A stretch of 64,000 bases of DNA from Gammaproteobacteria bacterium (GTDB taxonomy: Bacteria; Pseudomonadota; Gammaproteobacteria; UBA6429; Thiohalophilaceae): contig JACQBC010000030.1 of NCBI GenBank assembly GCA_016194635.1, positions 248,001 through 312,000 of the forward strand. The letters run 5' to 3'. Position numbers and translations under genes: made by a program. Each line of letters begins with the position of its first letter. Within the stretch, counting starts at the first letter, position 1. Below, in pieces: positions 1-11,022 of the stretch. A model generated the notes under the pieces. It saw only the letters and a list, made by a program, of their open reading frames with translations, was not told where the DNA came from and did not search any database.

Positions 1-593
1 TGATCCGTGACCAATCCGATCAATCCTTAATGGGGATGGCGGGCTTAACCGTGGAAGAAGATTTATTCGCCCCGGTACTGATGAGCGCCAAACGGCGGGC
101 GTTTTGGTTGGGGATCAACCTCATTACGGCGATCATCGCCTCGGGCGTGATTCGGCAATTTGATCAGACCATCAATCATTTCGTCGCCCTGGCGGTGTTG
201 ATGCCAATCGTCGCCAGCATGGGGGGCATCGCCGGTAGCCAAACCCTGACCTTGGTGATACGCGGCATGGCCTTGGGACAGATCAGCAATACCAATGCGC
301 GCCGCTTGTTGTTCAAAGAGATCGGTGTTGGGTTACTAAACGGGCTGATTTGGGCGTGTTTACTCGCCCTGTTCACCGAATTTTATTACCACAATCACAC
401 CTTAAGTCTGGTGATTGCCATTGCCATCGGCGCGAACCTACTGGTGGCCGCGATTACCGGGGTGTTATTACCCGTGTTCTTGCACCGCTTACGCGCCGAC
501 CCCGCCCTGGCCGGCAGCGTGATCCTTACCACCTTTACCGATGTCGCAGGGTATTTTGTGTTTTTAGGACTAGCCACGTTAATATTGATTTAA
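1..593 (+). CDS. mgtE: Magnesium transporter MgtE, C-terminal membrane domain (partial)
   Basis: The frame is open from the first bases of the window, so only the C-terminal end is seen (about 197 residues). It holds five hydrophobic segments and the conserved MgtE pore region: PIVASMGGIAGSQTLTLVIR, then a late TDVAGYFVFLGLA segment. MgtE proteins are dimeric inner-membrane Mg2+ channels gated by cytosolic N and CBS domains, which here would lie upstream of the window. The gene converges on pmbA with only 4 bases between the stops. Family assignment rests on the GGxxGSQ-type pore motif and helix layout. Confidence 0.88.
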   Translation, partial: IRDQSDQSLMGMAGLTVEEDLFAPVLMSAKRRAFWLGINLITAIIASGVIRQFDQTINHFVALAVLMPIVASMGGIAGSQTLTLVIRGMALGQISNTNARRLLFKEIGVGLLNGLIWACLLALFTEFYYHNHTLSLVIAIAIGANLLVAAITGVLLPVFLHRLRADPALAGSVILTTFTDVAGYFVFLGLATLILI

Positions 594-597
594 AGCG

Positions 598-1977
598 TCA
601 CGCCCCGGCGATCGTCATCGAGTCGATCAACCACGATCCGGTACAGATATTACCGCGCCGATCAAGATCATTACCGATGGCGCGGACCTGTGAAAACATC
701 TGGCGTAAATTACCCGCCAGGGTGAACTCTGCAATCGGGTATTGAATCTCGCCATTCTCCACCCAGAAACCGGTTGCGCCGCGCGAATAATCCCCGGTGA
801 CGATATTCACCCCCTGCCCCATCACCTCGGTCACCAAGATACCGCGCTGCATCTGCTGCAACAAACCCTTGAGATCAAGGTTACTGTCGCTTACAAATAG
901 ATTATGAACACCGCCGGCATTGCCAGTGGTGTGTGAATTCAAGCGCCGCGCGGCATAACTATCGAGAATATAATTACAAAGCGTCCCCTGTTCGATGATC
1001 GGCTGGGCGCGGGTAGCAACCCCCTCGCTATCAAACGGGGCGCTGCCCAAGGCTTGTTTGAGGTGCGGACGTTCATCCACGTTGACAAACGCCGGGAACA
1101 ACCGCTGCCCGCGTGTATCAAGTAGAAAACTAGCGTTGCGGTACAAGGCGCTGCCCGAAATCGCCCTTACCAAATGACCCAGTAAACCACGCGCCACTTC
1201 GGCGGTGAATAGCACGGCCGATTGTTGGGTCTTCAGCTGACGCGCTTGTAGACGTTGTACCGCGCGTTGCGCTGCGGTTCGCCCGACGCTACGCGGATCT
1301 TCTAATTGGCGTGGCACGCGGGCCACACTATACCAATAATCGCGTTGCATCTCGGTTTCATGCTGTGCGATAACAGTACATCCCAGGCTGTGGTGTGAAC
1401 TGGCAAAGTCACCGAGAAATCCGTGCGAGGTTCCGTAAACCCGCAAACTGCTGTGCGTCGAGACATAGGCCCCTTCGGAGTTGCTAATCCGCGCATCCGT
1501 GTCACGCGCCGCTTGTTCAGACTCGCACGCCAGGGTGATCGCGGCCTCGGTGCTGATCGTCCAGGGATGAAGTAGATCCAAATCAGGTATTTCGCGCGCG
1601 AGAAATTCCGCCTCGACCAAGCCCGCATAGGGATCGGCCTCGGTATAACGGGCAATGTCACAGGCGGCCTGCACCGTTTGAGCGATCGCCTTGGTGGAAA
1701 AATCGGTGGTACTGGCCGAACCCTTACGCTGACCAAGGTAGACGGTGACACCCAAGCCCTTGTCGCGATTGTGTTCGATGGTTTCCACTTCACCCAAACG
1801 TACATTGACGGCAAAACCGTTTTCCACACTCACCCCGGCTTCCGCCGAAGTGGCGCCACGGCGTTGGGCCTGGGCAAGGATTTCACTGACGATAGCGCGT
1901 AAACCCGCTGCATCGTGCGCTACAGTAGGATCCGACGGGCTTACCTCACCCGTTAGCACGCGCGGATTAGGTGCCAT
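598..1977 (-). CDS. pmbA: Metalloprotease-related protein PmbA/TldE
   Basis: A 459-residue protein of the TldD/PmbA family. PmbA (TldE) is the subunit that partners TldD in a cytosolic protease that matures modified peptides such as microcin B17 and degrades CcdA. The C-terminal stretch [20 protein letters not shown] is characteristic of the family. As expected for the E subunit it lacks the HExxxH zinc motif found in TldD. It overlaps the end of tldD by 11 bp on the same strand, so the two subunits are probably translationally coupled. The first ~15 residues may be dispensable if a later start is used. Confidence 0.93.
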   Translation of the reverse strand: MAPNPRVLTGEVSPSDPTVAHDAAGLRAIVSEILAQAQRRGATSAEAGVSVENGFAVNVRLGEVETIEHNRDKGLGVTVYLGQRKGSASTTDFSTKAIAQTVQAACDIARYTEADPYAGLVEAEFLAREIPDLDLLHPWTISTEAAITLACESEQAARDTDARISNSEGAYVSTHSSLRVYGTSHGFLGDFASSHHSLGCTVIAQHETEMQRDYWYSVARVPRQLEDPRSVGRTAAQRAVQRLQARQLKTQQSAVLFTAEVARGLLGHLVRAISGSALYRNASFLLDTRGQRLFPAFVNVDERPHLKQALGSAPFDSEGVATRAQPIIEQGTLCNYILDSYAARRLNSHTTGNAGGVHNLFVSDSNLDLKGLLQQMQRGILVTEVMGQGVNIVTGDYSRGATGFWVENGEIQYPIAEFTLAGNLRQMFSQVRAIGNDLDRRGNICTGSWLIDSMTIAGA

Positions 1978-3415
1978 GGGTGCCCCCCACCGTCAGGCTA
2001 TCAATTTTCAGGGTGGGCTGACCCACTCCTACCGGAATACTTTGCCCTTCCTTGCCGCAGATACCCACGCCCGTATCGAGTTTTAAATCACTGCCAACCA
2101 TGCTGATCCGCTGCATAACCTCGGGACCGTTGCCGATCAGGGTCGCGCCCTTTAATGGCGTGGTGACCTTACCATCCTCGATCAAATACGCCTCGCTGGC
2201 GGAAAACACAAATTTACCCGAGGTGATATCGACTTGACCGCCGCCGAAATTCGCCGCGTAGATCCCGCGTTTGACGCTGGCGATGATTTCCCGCGGATCG
2301 TGTTTACCCGCCTGCATGTAGGTGTTGGTCATGCGCGGTAAGGTGAGATGCGCATAGGATTCACGCCGCGCGTTACCGGTGGGGGCCATTTTCATCAACC
2401 GGGCATTGAGTTTATCTTGCATATACCCTTTGAGGATGCCATTTTCGATCAACACATTGCGTTGGGTCGGGGTACCTTCATCGTCGATGCTGAGCGAGCC
2501 GCGCCGGTTCATGATTGAACCATCATCGATTACCGTACATTCACTCGCGGCTACGCGCTCGCCGATCCGTCCGGAAAAAATTGAACTGCCCTTGCGATTA
2601 AAATCGCCTTCCAACCCATGCCCCACGGCCTCATGCAACAACACCCCCGGCCAGCCCGGGCCTAACACGACAGGCATGGAACCCGCCGGGGCATCGATCG
2701 CGTCAAGATTCACCAGCGCTTGGCGCACCGCTTCTTGCGCAAAACCCAGGCCGCGCTGTTCTTGTAAGAAATAGTCGTAATTCACCCGCCCGCCACCGCC
2801 AGCGCTGCCTTGTTCACGCCGGCCGTTATGCTCGGCAATCACACTCACGTTGAGTCTCACCAGGGGACGGACATCGGCGCTGAAGGTGCCGTCACTGGCG
2901 ACGATCAAAATAATCTCATGTACCCCCGCCAAGGAAACAATCACTTGTTTAACCCGTGGGTCGATCACGCGCGCGGCGGCGTCTAGTTCGCGTAGCAACG
3001 CGACTTTGGCGTCCGCGCTTAAAGCCAACAAGGGATCATCCGCGGAATACAACGCCGGGCTAGGCTGGCTGTGCCAGGCGTGAATCTGCTTCACCTGACC
3101 GTGTTGCGCAATGGCGCGCGCGGCCGTGGCCGCGGAGGTTAACGCGGGTAAAACAATCTCATCGGAATAGGCAAAACCGGTTTTCTCACCACTCACCGCC
3201 CGTACCCCGACCCCTTGTTCGATATTGTATTGCCCCTCTTTAACTATACCGTCTTCCAACATCCAGGACTCGTGGCGTGAGGATTGAAAATATAAATCGG
3301 CATAATCAATTTGGTGGCCGAGGATTTGCTGTAATACTTTCTGTAATTGATTCTCGTCGAGCTCGGCCGGGGCTAGCAGGTCTTGCCGGGCAATCTCTAA
3401 CATGGTGTCGTTCAT
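1967..3415 (-). CDS. tldD: Metalloprotease TldD
   Basis: A 482-residue TldD subunit. The zinc-binding motif HEAVGH (in [16 protein letters not shown]) is intact, marking it as the catalytic partner of PmbA. The chosen ATG (protein start MNDTMLEIA) overlaps the stop of the upstream amidase gene by 4 bases (ATGA), a typical coupled start; a start five codons earlier would overlap further and is less likely. Gene order amidase-tldD-pmbA on one strand suggests a single operon that also includes yhdP and rng upstream. Confidence 0.94.
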   Translation of the reverse strand: MNDTMLEIARQDLLAPAELDENQLQKVLQQILGHQIDYADLYFQSSRHESWMLEDGIVKEGQYNIEQGVGVRAVSGEKTGFAYSDEIVLPALTSAATAARAIAQHGQVKQIHAWHSQPSPALYSADDPLLALSADAKVALLRELDAAARVIDPRVKQVIVSLAGVHEIILIVASDGTFSADVRPLVRLNVSVIAEHNGRREQGSAGGGGRVNYDYFLQEQRGLGFAQEAVRQALVNLDAIDAPAGSMPVVLGPGWPGVLLHEAVGHGLEGDFNRKGSSIFSGRIGERVAASECTVIDDGSIMNRRGSLSIDDEGTPTQRNVLIENGILKGYMQDKLNARLMKMAPTGNARRESYAHLTLPRMTNTYMQAGKHDPREIIASVKRGIYAANFGGGQVDITSGKFVFSASEAYLIEDGKVTTPLKGATLIGNGPEVMQRISMVGSDLKLDTGVGICGKEGQSIPVGVGQPTLKIDSLTVGGTHGT

Positions 3416-4239
3416 GGTTTTAGCTCGCAAGGAATACGTCGATGTTCCAAGGTGGGGAAATTGCGCCGCACTTGACGCAGTAGATCCATATTGATATTGG
3501 CCACCACAAAGCCTGAGCCGCGCGGTAAACGGTCAAGAATACTGCCCCAGGGATCGACGATCATACTGTCGCCGTGGGTCTCGCGGCCATTCATGTGATA
3601 TCCCCCCTGCGCCGCGGCGATAATATACGACAGGTTTTCGATAGCGCGGGCGCGCACCAGGGTTTCCCAATGGGCCCTACCGGTGGTGGCGGTAAAGGCC
3701 GAGGGAATCGCGATGATTTCCACTTTTTCATTGACCATGCGGCGAAACAACTCCGGGAAACGGATATCGTAGCAGATCGCCAACCCCAACCGGCCAAAGG
3801 GCGTCTCAACCACGACGATGTCCTTGCCCGCTTCGATGGTTTGAGATTCGGAGTAGGTCTCACCGCTTTCTTGAATCTTAACATCGAACATGTGGATCTT
3901 GTCGTAACGCGCCAGCGCCTTACCCCGATCATTATAAACAATGCTGGCGGCGCGCACGTGATCGGCACTGGTTCCCTTTAGCGGTATGGTCCCACCAATA
4001 ATCCAGACCCGATGTTTATCCGCCTGCGTCGCCAGGAATTGCTGAATCTGGCCGGCTCCCGCTTGTTCGGCAATTGCAAGTATGTCCGGCGCTTTCATCC
4101 CCATGTGGGCAAAGTTCTCCGGTAACACCACTAAGTCGGCACCGGCGTCCACCGCGCGACTGATGAGCCGGGCCGCTTCGGTTAAATTAGAACCGACACT
4201 GGGGCTGGAGGCCATTTGAATAGCGGCAACACGTTTCAT
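3412..4239 (-). CDS. Carbon-nitrogen hydrolase family amidase (Nit1/YafV-like)
   Basis: A 275-residue nitrilase-superfamily protein with the Glu-Lys-Cys triad in place: Glu in [12 protein letters not shown], Lys in [10 protein letters not shown] and Cys in [12 protein letters not shown]. Length and motifs fit the single-domain Nit branch, whose members deaminate deaminated glutathione or omega-amides in the cytosol. In many proteobacteria this gene sits between tldD and yhdP, as here, where it is coupled to tldD by an ATGA overlap. The exact substrate cannot be read from sequence. The 76-base gap upstream to yhdP shows nothing notable. Confidence 0.88.
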   Translation of the reverse strand: MKRVAAIQMASSPSVGSNLTEAARLISRAVDAGADLVVLPENFAHMGMKAPDILAIAEQAGAGQIQQFLATQADKHRVWIIGGTIPLKGTSADHVRAASIVYNDRGKALARYDKIHMFDVKIQESGETYSESQTIEAGKDIVVVETPFGRLGLAICYDIRFPELFRRMVNEKVEIIAIPSAFTATTGRAHWETLVRARAIENLSYIIAAAQGGYHMNGRETHGDSMIVDPWGSILDRLPRGSGFVVANINMDLLRQVRRNFPTLEHRRIPCELKP

Positions 4240-4315
4240 GGCGGGGATGGGGGAATTAATCCGATGTCAGCGAATACTGCCTAACAGCATAACATAAAGT
4301 GAAATCCATACGTAT

Positions 4316-7300
4316 CTATTCAGCGCCTCCGCTCGAGTTCGTCTGTGGTGTTGTCTTCTTAGTGGTTTCGGTAATCAGTGGATGTTCCCAACTGCCTTTG
4401 ACCGAATAACGTTTCGCCAAGGAATCATCGATCTTTTTACCCATGAACCGGTCAAAGAAAAATGCCCAACCGCAGGTAGCCCCGCCTGATAACAAACAAC
4501 CGATCATCGTCAGCGAGCTGGTTACCCGTGGTACCGCGATAACCTCTAGATCGTAATCACGCGCCGCAAAACCGGTACGTCCACGGATCGCGACCACCGC
4601 CGCCGGGCTATTGATATTGAGGTCATTGGTAATGGCATTGCCATTGGTAATCTCAAAACTACCGCGGATCTCGTCAAAACTCATACCACGGCTGAATTCT
4701 TTAAAGTTGAGGAACAGGTGGCGCGGTAATTCAGTAAGACTAAGCAAGCCAAGTAGCCGACCGGCACCGGGTTCTACTTCGGCGATCGTACCATCGGTAA
4801 TCACCACCCCGACGCTGCCATTGAGTTTGGCAAAATCAAAACGGTTTGGGCTATCCGCCCAATTCACTTGCAGGTGCGCCTGTGCCTTGCCATGCCGAAT
4901 CACATGCGTGAAACCCAGGCGCTGCAACATATTACCCACATTAGGACTGTCCAGATCAAAACGCATATTGGTCAGGTGTTTCATTTTGCGGTAATACCAA
5001 CTGCCGCTGCCGGTAATCGTCATATCGTCGGAACTCAAATTGAACTTATCAAAACGCACTCCGTCTTTATCGCGTTGCATGGCGATATCCAATTGCCCCA
5101 GGCGCATGTCATCCACGATAAATTCACGTATCATCCCGTTGATCAGCGGCATTTGATCCGGAGTAGGCGCTGGCCCATCCGCGCTGTGGCTGGAAGTGTG
5201 CACGGAAAAATGATCCATATCTAAATGGATCGGTAAGTCCAGGCGGGGTAATCCCACAGGGCGATCTTGGCCCTGGTTAGGGTTCACTAGCTTGGCCTTC
5301 CATTGATCAATATTGAAGTTTTCTAACCGGCCACCGATCTCCACGACCTCCTCGCTGGGCAGTTCAACCGCTTTACCCGAAAAATTAATCGCTGCCTTGC
5401 GCAGGCCAAACCCCGCCGAAGAAGCCGTATCGAATAAAAATTGCGCGCGCACACTGCTATCCACCGCCACGCCCAGACGTAATAAATTATCCCCCGGAAA
5501 TTGCAGTTCCACATGGAAATAACGCCGATCAGAGTTGAGCTTGCCCAGGGGCGCGGGTAAATCTACCGCCACGCCCAATAATTCTGTATCAAAACTCATA
5601 TTCCCCGGCACCGGATGACCGTCCAGGTGGTACCCAAAATTCACCGTACCACTCCAGGGTGTGCGGCCGTTAAAATCAGCGGCGAGGGAGGGCGCCAGCC
5701 GTTGCAACAGCGTGTGTAGATCCATCTCACCCCGCAGGTTGATCGATATTTGTTGGCTGTCGCGTATATTTTTAGTGGCCACCGACAGCTGGGTGGGATT
5801 ACCAAACAGCTCGGCACGTATTTGGCTAGCCTCCACCCCGGCGGTCGAATACTGCAATTCACCGTTGAGTTTCCCCACCGTCAATTTTCCTTGAAAACTC
5901 TTCAAACTGCTGTCTTCAAAACTTACCTTACCGTGATAATCCAAGGGATATTGTTTCTCCAACCGTTCTACCAAGGGCACTTGTAAACTCAAACTGGCGG
6001 TAGTATTGCCGGCAATTTTAGAACCCGCGTAAAAATCCTTGGCCTGGGCCGCAATGCCGCTGTCCACCAAGAAATGCACCGCGTCTTGGGTACTGCCGGT
6101 AAATTCGCCCTTTACCTGTAAGACAGGATTTTTAAAGTTGGCAATGGTAGCGTTAACATTGCTTAGTGTACCCTCGAACAAAGCCGCCTGCGTGGCGGAT
6201 AATGCCATCCCGGTTCCGCTAAAAAGTCCGTCGACCCGCAACTGGGTTAGGTGCGGCCATGCGGGTTTATAATTGAGTTCCATCGCGTGCGCACTGAAAC
6301 TAACCACGAATTTTCCCGCGCCGTTATTAAATGGAAAATCCGCCAGTCGACCCTGTAACAATATCGCGCCGGTATCTACCTGGCCGGCGACAATGCCTTT
6401 GTCTAACCATTGAAGCAGGGATCGATCCATGATCGCCACGGGATAATATTTACCCGCGGCGGCGGCATTTAACTTGCTGACGTGCGCTTGCATATCCAGA
6501 TAGGTGGAAGCCGGCCCATTAGGTATAACGGCATAGAGCCCCGCCTCGGCGGCAAGATCGGTATTGCCCACGCGTAACTGTGGAACATCGACATATACAT
6601 TCAAACCGTCGCGCCACCAACTCGCAGCGGCGTGGAGCTGATCTAATTCAATAGGGGCGCGAAATAATCCGTTAAAATCCCAGTTCGATTTAGTACTATC
6701 CAGCGTCACCACTCCACGCTTAGAATCAAACCACACCGCCCCATTCACCCCGGTAATACCCGGTACACCTTGCCAGGGCTTTGCTGAAATATTGGCAAAT
6801 TGCGTACTGAGGGTAAAATCCAACGCGGTCAGGGATTCGGGATGAAACTGTAAAAACAAATCGTGTAGATCACCGTGCGGCTGCATGTGGGTCAAAATAG
6901 CGTCGGATTTCTTGTCGAGCAATTTGACCAGATTCAATACATTATGCAAGTCACGTAATTTAATCAGGCTGGTGTGTACCGTCAACATGCCTTGCGGTAA
7001 AGATTGATAATCTAACGAAAATGCCGTTGCCGGCCAAACCGCCTCGGCCTGTTGATAACGAAAATCATCTACCCGCAGCTGCCATCCCTGCGGGCGCTGA
7101 CTCCAGTCAAAATTACCCGACAGCAGTTTTAGTACAAAGGGTTTATCTTGATGCCCAGCAGTAAGCCGTACATCGCTGATCGACAGCGTGCCGCTGAGCG
7201 ACGCCAGTCCTTGCGGCTTCCACCCGCCCCAAATATAAAAATCCATCAACCCTTCGTGCAAGGTTAGGTTTAGTAACGTAAGCTGCCTGCCCCAGTTATT

Positions 7301-8080
7301 GGCATGCACCTGTTGTCCGTGCGCGTAAAACTCACCTTGCCATTGCGCCGGCACTAAAATATCGCCGTTCAAATCCACCGCCAGTTGCAACTGGGCACCG
7401 AGTTCGGAAGGTAAACGTAAATTTCCAGTTAACTGATGGCGTTGATCATTATTGCGTAATTTTATATTAACCTGGGTGAATTGAATTTTCTTGGTGCCCA
7501 AGACATCGTCACGCCACAACACCCGGCTGTTTTCTATCACCAAACGGCTGCGCTCAAAGAACCATTTGCTTAATTCATCTTGTGGCGTGTCGGTTTTTTC
7601 CTGGGGATCGTTGATGGTCTTTTCTAATGCATCGACCGCGTATCCTTGGACAGTCAACACTCCACTCTTGTGCCGCCAAATCACCAGATCCGCGCCGCTA
7701 ATGGTAATACTCTCAGGTATCACCTTGCGATGACGGATCGAGCGCAGCAGATCAAATCCAACCCGCGCCGAATCAAAACGCAGCAATTCATGTTGATGGC
7801 GTTGATCAAACATGCGCACACCGTTAAAAATAATCTCCGGTGTGAGCCCATCCAGCTTAGCATCCATGGATTCGATCTGCACCACGCGGCCTAATGCGCT
7901 GCTGGCGAGGCTCTCAATCTCGCTACGGTAGGATTTAATATCCGGCAAGTAGATCCGTGCCAACGAGATGCCTGTCGCCAGCACAATGATCACCACCGCC
8001 AAGCTGTACCAAAATAGCCGGTAGCATGCGCGTAACCAGCGCCTGGCGCGGTTTGGGTGGTGGGATGTTGGCGTAGACAT
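4316..8080 (-). CDS. yhdP: YhdP family AsmA-like envelope protein
   Basis: A 1254-residue protein with one N-terminal membrane anchor (about residues 18-42, LFWYSLAVVIIVLATGISLA) and a long beta-rich periplasmic region ending in an AsmA-like C-terminal domain. Size, anchor and position match YhdP, one of the large AsmA-like proteins thought to bridge inner and outer membranes and carry phospholipid outward. It follows rng by one base and is probably transcribed with it. The last ~20 residues are polar and Thr-rich. No frameshift is visible across the gene. Confidence 0.92.
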   Translation of the reverse strand: MSTPTSHHPNRARRWLRACYRLFWYSLAVVIIVLATGISLARIYLPDIKSYRSEIESLASSALGRVVQIESMDAKLDGLTPEIIFNGVRMFDQRHQHELLRFDSARVGFDLLRSIRHRKVIPESITISGADLVIWRHKSGVLTVQGYAVDALEKTINDPQEKTDTPQDELSKWFFERSRLVIENSRVLWRDDVLGTKKIQFTQVNIKLRNNDQRHQLTGNLRLPSELGAQLQLAVDLNGDILVPAQWQGEFYAHGQQVHANNWGRQLTLLNLTLHEGLMDFYIWGGWKPQGLASLSGTLSISDVRLTAGHQDKPFVLKLLSGNFDWSQRPQGWQLRVDDFRYQQAEAVWPATAFSLDYQSLPQGMLTVHTSLIKLRDLHNVLNLVKLLDKKSDAILTHMQPHGDLHDLFLQFHPESLTALDFTLSTQFANISAKPWQGVPGITGVNGAVWFDSKRGVVTLDSTKSNWDFNGLFRAPIELDQLHAAASWWRDGLNVYVDVPQLRVGNTDLAAEAGLYAVIPNGPASTYLDMQAHVSKLNAAAAGKYYPVAIMDRSLLQWLDKGIVAGQVDTGAILLQGRLADFPFNNGAGKFVVSFSAHAMELNYKPAWPHLTQLRVDGLFSGTGMALSATQAALFEGTLSNVNATIANFKNPVLQVKGEFTGSTQDAVHFLVDSGIAAQAKDFYAGSKIAGNTTASLSLQVPLVERLEKQYPLDYHGKVSFEDSSLKSFQGKLTVGKLNGELQYSTAGVEASQIRAELFGNPTQLSVATKNIRDSQQISINLRGEMDLHTLLQRLAPSLAADFNGRTPWSGTVNFGYHLDGHPVPGNMSFDTELLGVAVDLPAPLGKLNSDRRYFHVELQFPGDNLLRLGVAVDSSVRAQFLFDTASSAGFGLRKAAINFSGKAVELPSEEVVEIGGRLENFNIDQWKAKLVNPNQGQDRPVGLPRLDLPIHLDMDHFSVHTSSHSADGPAPTPDQMPLINGMIREFIVDDMRLGQLDIAMQRDKDGVRFDKFNLSSDDMTITGSGSWYYRKMKHLTNMRFDLDSPNVGNMLQRLGFTHVIRHGKAQAHLQVNWADSPNRFDFAKLNGSVGVVITDGTIAEVEPGAGRLLGLLSLTELPRHLFLNFKEFSRGMSFDEIRGSFEITNGNAITNDLNINSPAAVVAIRGRTGFAARDYDLEVIAVPRVTSSLTMIGCLLSGGATCGWAFFFDRFMGKKIDDSLAKRYSVKGSWEHPLITETTKKTTPQTNSSGGAE

Positions 8081-8081
8081 A

Positions 8082-9563
8082 TTACATTAATACAACATCG
8101 AATTGTTCCTGGCTGTAGGCCGATTCGATCTGCAACTTGATCGGTTTGCCGATGAATTCCTCTAACTCCGCGAGACTGGTGGATTCCTCATCCACCAACA
8201 TATCGACCACGGGTTGTGAGGCCAGCACCAGCAATTGTTGTGTATCGAACTGTCTGGCTTCACGCAAAATCTCCCGAAAAATATCGTAACACACGGTTTC
8301 CGGCGTCAACATTGAACCGCGGCCATTACACACCGGGCAGGGCTCACACATGATCTGCGCCAAGGATTCGCGTATGCGTTTACGCGTCATCTGCACCAAT
8401 CCCAAGCTTGAAACCTCACTCAGATGGGTACGGGCATGATCGCGTTCGAGGTTTTTTTCTAAGGCGCGTAATACCTGGCGACGATGCTCTTGATCCTTCA
8501 TATCGATGAAATCGATAATAATAATACCACCAAGGTTACGCAGGCGCAGTTGTCGCGCGATGGTTTGAGTGGCTTCTAAATTGGTTTTAAAAATAGTCTC
8601 TTCCAGGTTACGATGCCCGACAAACGCACCGGTATTGACGTCGATCGTGGTCATCGCTTCGGTTTGATCAATGATCAAATAACCACCGGACTTTAATTGC
8701 ACCTTACGCTCTAACGCCTTATGGATTTCATCTTCAACACCATATAAATCGAATATCGGACGCTCCCCCGGATAGTGATCAATACAATCCACCAGCTCCG
8801 GCAGAAATTTACCGGCGAATTTCTTGATTCTTTCATAGGTTTCGCGTGAATCAATCCGAATCGCCTCGATCTGTCGTCCGCTTAAGTCGCGCATGGTACG
8901 CATTACCAAGGGCATGTCTTCGTGCACCAAGGAACCGGCGGGTTCAATGGCGATTTTTTCTTGGGTCGCGCGCCATAATTTTTGTAAAAACTGCATGTCT
9001 TTAATCACGGCTTGTTCGCTGATCCCATCGGCCACGGTCCGGACGATATAACCACCGGGATCGAACCCCGCCATGTTGTGGGTAATTAAATCTTTCAGGC
9101 GCTGCCGTTCTTCAGCGCTTTCGATCTTTTGCGACACCCCCACGTGCATTCCAGCTGGGACATATACCAAATAACGCGAGGGTATAGAAATTTGGGTGGT
9201 AAGCCGCGCTCCTTTGCTACCGATGGGATCTTTAATTACTTGCACCACCAGATCTTGCCCTTCACGCAACAACTCCATGATCGGCTCATCGGGTTTACCG
9301 TTAGTGGTTTGATCCTCGTCCATCGGCCGCACAATGTCAGAAGCGTGTAAAAACGCGGTGCGTTCTAACCCCACGTCGATAAACGCGGCCTGCATGCCGG
9401 GCAAAATGCGACTAACCCTACCCTTATAGATATTACCCACCAGGCCACGCCGACTGGCGCGTTCGATATGCACCTCGTGTAACACCCCATTCTCGACGTA
9501 GGCTACCCGCGTCTCGCGCGGTGTTATATTAATCAGCAATTCTTCGCGGGTTACCATCGGCAT
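8082..9563 (-). CDS. rng: Ribonuclease G
   Basis: A 493-residue RNase E/G family endoribonuclease without the long C-terminal degradosome scaffold of RNase E, hence RNase G. The S1 domain is near the N terminus (GLVGNIYKGRVSRILPGMQA), the catalytic Asp pair lies in TTIDVNTGAFVG and IIIDFIDMKDQEHR, and the zinc-link cysteines in CEPCPVCNGRG. It processes 16S rRNA 5' ends and decays some mRNAs. It sits 3 bases downstream of maf, the conserved order maf-rng-yhdP. A start two codons downstream (MVTREELL) is equally possible. Confidence 0.95.
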   Translation of the reverse strand: MPMVTREELLINITPRETRVAYVENGVLHEVHIERASRRGLVGNIYKGRVSRILPGMQAAFIDVGLERTAFLHASDIVRPMDEDQTTNGKPDEPIMELLREGQDLVVQVIKDPIGSKGARLTTQISIPSRYLVYVPAGMHVGVSQKIESAEERQRLKDLITHNMAGFDPGGYIVRTVADGISEQAVIKDMQFLQKLWRATQEKIAIEPAGSLVHEDMPLVMRTMRDLSGRQIEAIRIDSRETYERIKKFAGKFLPELVDCIDHYPGERPIFDLYGVEDEIHKALERKVQLKSGGYLIIDQTEAMTTIDVNTGAFVGHRNLEETIFKTNLEATQTIARQLRLRNLGGIIIIDFIDMKDQEHRRQVLRALEKNLERDHARTHLSEVSSLGLVQMTRKRIRESLAQIMCEPCPVCNGRGSMLTPETVCYDIFREILREARQFDTQQLLVLASQPVVDMLVDEESTSLAELEEFIGKPIKLQIESAYSQEQFDVVLM

Positions 9564-9566
9564 CGG

Positions 9567-10154
9567 TTATACAGTCCAGTAAGGTATATTAAATTGTTGC
9601 AGCAGCTGTACGGTTTCATACAACGGTAGCCCCATTACCGCGGAATAACTACCGTGCAAGGACTGAATAAACACCGCGGCTTTACCTTGGATGGCGTAGG
9701 CCCCGGCCTTGTCGCGTGGCTCGCCACTGTCCCAATAGGCGACACACTCCTCCAAGCTCAAGGCGCGCAAACTAACTTCACTACAATTAACCATGACTGA
9801 ACATGTGTCGTGGCATAGCGCAACCGCGCTATATACCTGATGGCTACGGGCGGATAAACGTTGCAACATCGCCAAACCCGCGGATTTATCCCGGGGTTTT
9901 CCCAACACATGTCCATCGATAACCACCACCGTATCCGCGCCTAATACCGGTTTACGCGCCTGCTGCGGTAAGCTGTGCCATCCCGCCACGGCCTTGTCTT
10001 GCGCTAAGCGCTGCACCAAGGCGTGGGGTGACTCGTTGGATTGAGGCTCTTCATGGACGGCGACGTTAAGCACCGCAAAACGTACGCCAATTTGCTGCAA
10101 TAATTCACGCCGCCGTGGTGACGTCGAGGCCAAGTACAGATCAACAACCGACAT
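9567..10154 (-). CDS. maf: Maf-like nucleoside triphosphate pyrophosphatase (YhdE type)
   Basis: A 195-residue Maf protein with the N-terminal LASTSPRRRELL motif and the GADTVVVIDG core. Maf enzymes hydrolyse canonical and modified pyrimidine nucleotides such as dTTP and UTP in the cytosol. The DKAGAYAIQG segment that follows EPRDKAG is typical of the YhdE branch. It is followed at once by rng. Upstream lies rlmH, 15 bases away. Confidence 0.93.
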   Translation of the reverse strand: MSVVDLYLASTSPRRRELLQQIGVRFAVLNVAVHEEPQSNESPHALVQRLAQDKAVAGWHSLPQQARKPVLGADTVVVIDGHVLGKPRDKSAGLAMLQRLSARSHQVYSAVALCHDTCSVMVNCSEVSLRALSLEECVAYWDSGEPRDKAGAYAIQGKAAVFIQSLHGSYSAVMGLPLYETVQLLQQFNIPYWTV

Positions 10155-10169
10155 ACATCTTGAACCGTA

Positions 10170-10637
10170 TTATTTGTGGTAGGGGTGGTTTTTCAAAATA
10201 GAATACGCGCGATACAACTGCTCGGCTACCATTACTCGCACTAAGGCATGGGGAAAGGTTAGGGCAGAAAGCGACCAGCGTAACTGAACCCGTTCAAGCA
10301 CCTCGTTGGCCAAACCTTCCGGACCACCGATCAGCAACACCACGTCCTGTCCACTTTGCAGCCATCCCTGGAAGTGCTTGGCTAAATCAGCCGTACTCCA
10401 AGGCTTGCCCAGACGATCCAGGGCAATGCTAATACTATCGCGGGGAATTGCCTGCAGTAACCGCGCCGCCTCTTTTTGCAGCGCGACCTCCATCGGTTGG
10501 CCCGCAGTACGTTTGTGCGGGGGGATCTCGATCAACTGCAAGCCACATTCGGCGCCCAGCCGTTTACGGTATTCGTCAAAACCGCTGTTGATCCACGCGG
10601 GCATGCGTTCACCCACGGCCATCAGATAGAGTTTCAT
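10170..10637 (-). CDS. rlmH: 23S rRNA pseudouridine-1915 N3-methyltransferase RlmH
   Basis: A 155-residue SPOUT methyltransferase of exactly the family length. The SAM-binding knot motif LLIGGPEGLANEVLERV and the C-terminal FPHALVRVMVAEQLYRA are intact. RlmH methylates pseudouridine 1915 in helix 69 of 23S rRNA on assembled 70S ribosomes. It follows rsfS by 10 bases, the usual rsfS-rlmH order. Confidence 0.96.
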   Translation of the reverse strand: MKLYLMAVGERMPAWINSGFDEYRKRLGAECGLQLIEIPPHKRTAGQPMEVALQKEAARLLQAIPRDSISIALDRLGKPWSTADLAKHFQGWLQSGQDVVLLIGGPEGLANEVLERVQLRWSLSALTFPHALVRVMVAEQLYRAYSILKNHPYHK

Positions 10638-10647
10638 GCGAAGAAGA

Positions 10648-11022
10648 TTAACCGCGCCGATCGCGGCCTACGGCGGCAGGACTTTGCTCACCCCAAAGTT
10701 TGTCCAAGTTGTAAAAATCCCGCACCGCAGGCAACATCACATGTACCACGATATCGCCTAAATCCGCTAACGCCCATTCGGCGGTTTGATTTCCCTCTAC
10801 CCCCAGTGGCTGAACACCCGCGTGTTTACAGCGTTCGACCACATTATCAAGCAGTGCCTGCACATGACGGGTACTTGTACCGGTGGCAATGATCATAAAA
10901 TCCGTGATCGTGGTTTTGTCATGTACGTTTAAGACCTGAACATCACGGCCTTTGAGTTCCTCCAGTGCACTGAGCACAATCGCCTTCAGATTTTCTATTT
11001 GCAATGGCACCTCGTTTAACAA
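10648..11022 (-). CDS. rsfS: Ribosomal silencing factor RsfS
   Basis: A 124-residue Iojap/RsfS protein with the conserved TSTRHVQALLDNV segment and VVHVMLPAVRDFYNLDKLW near the end. RsfS binds uL14 on the large subunit and blocks subunit joining when nutrients are short. It overlaps the end of nadD by 7 bases on the same strand, the conserved nadD-rsfS-rlmH order. Confidence 0.95.
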   Translation of the reverse strand: MLNEVPLQIENLKAIVLSALEELKGRDVQVLNVHDKTTITDFMIIATGTSTRHVQALLDNVVERCKHAGVQPLGVEGNQTAEWALADLGDIVVHVMLPAVRDFYNLDKLWGEQSPAAVGRDRRG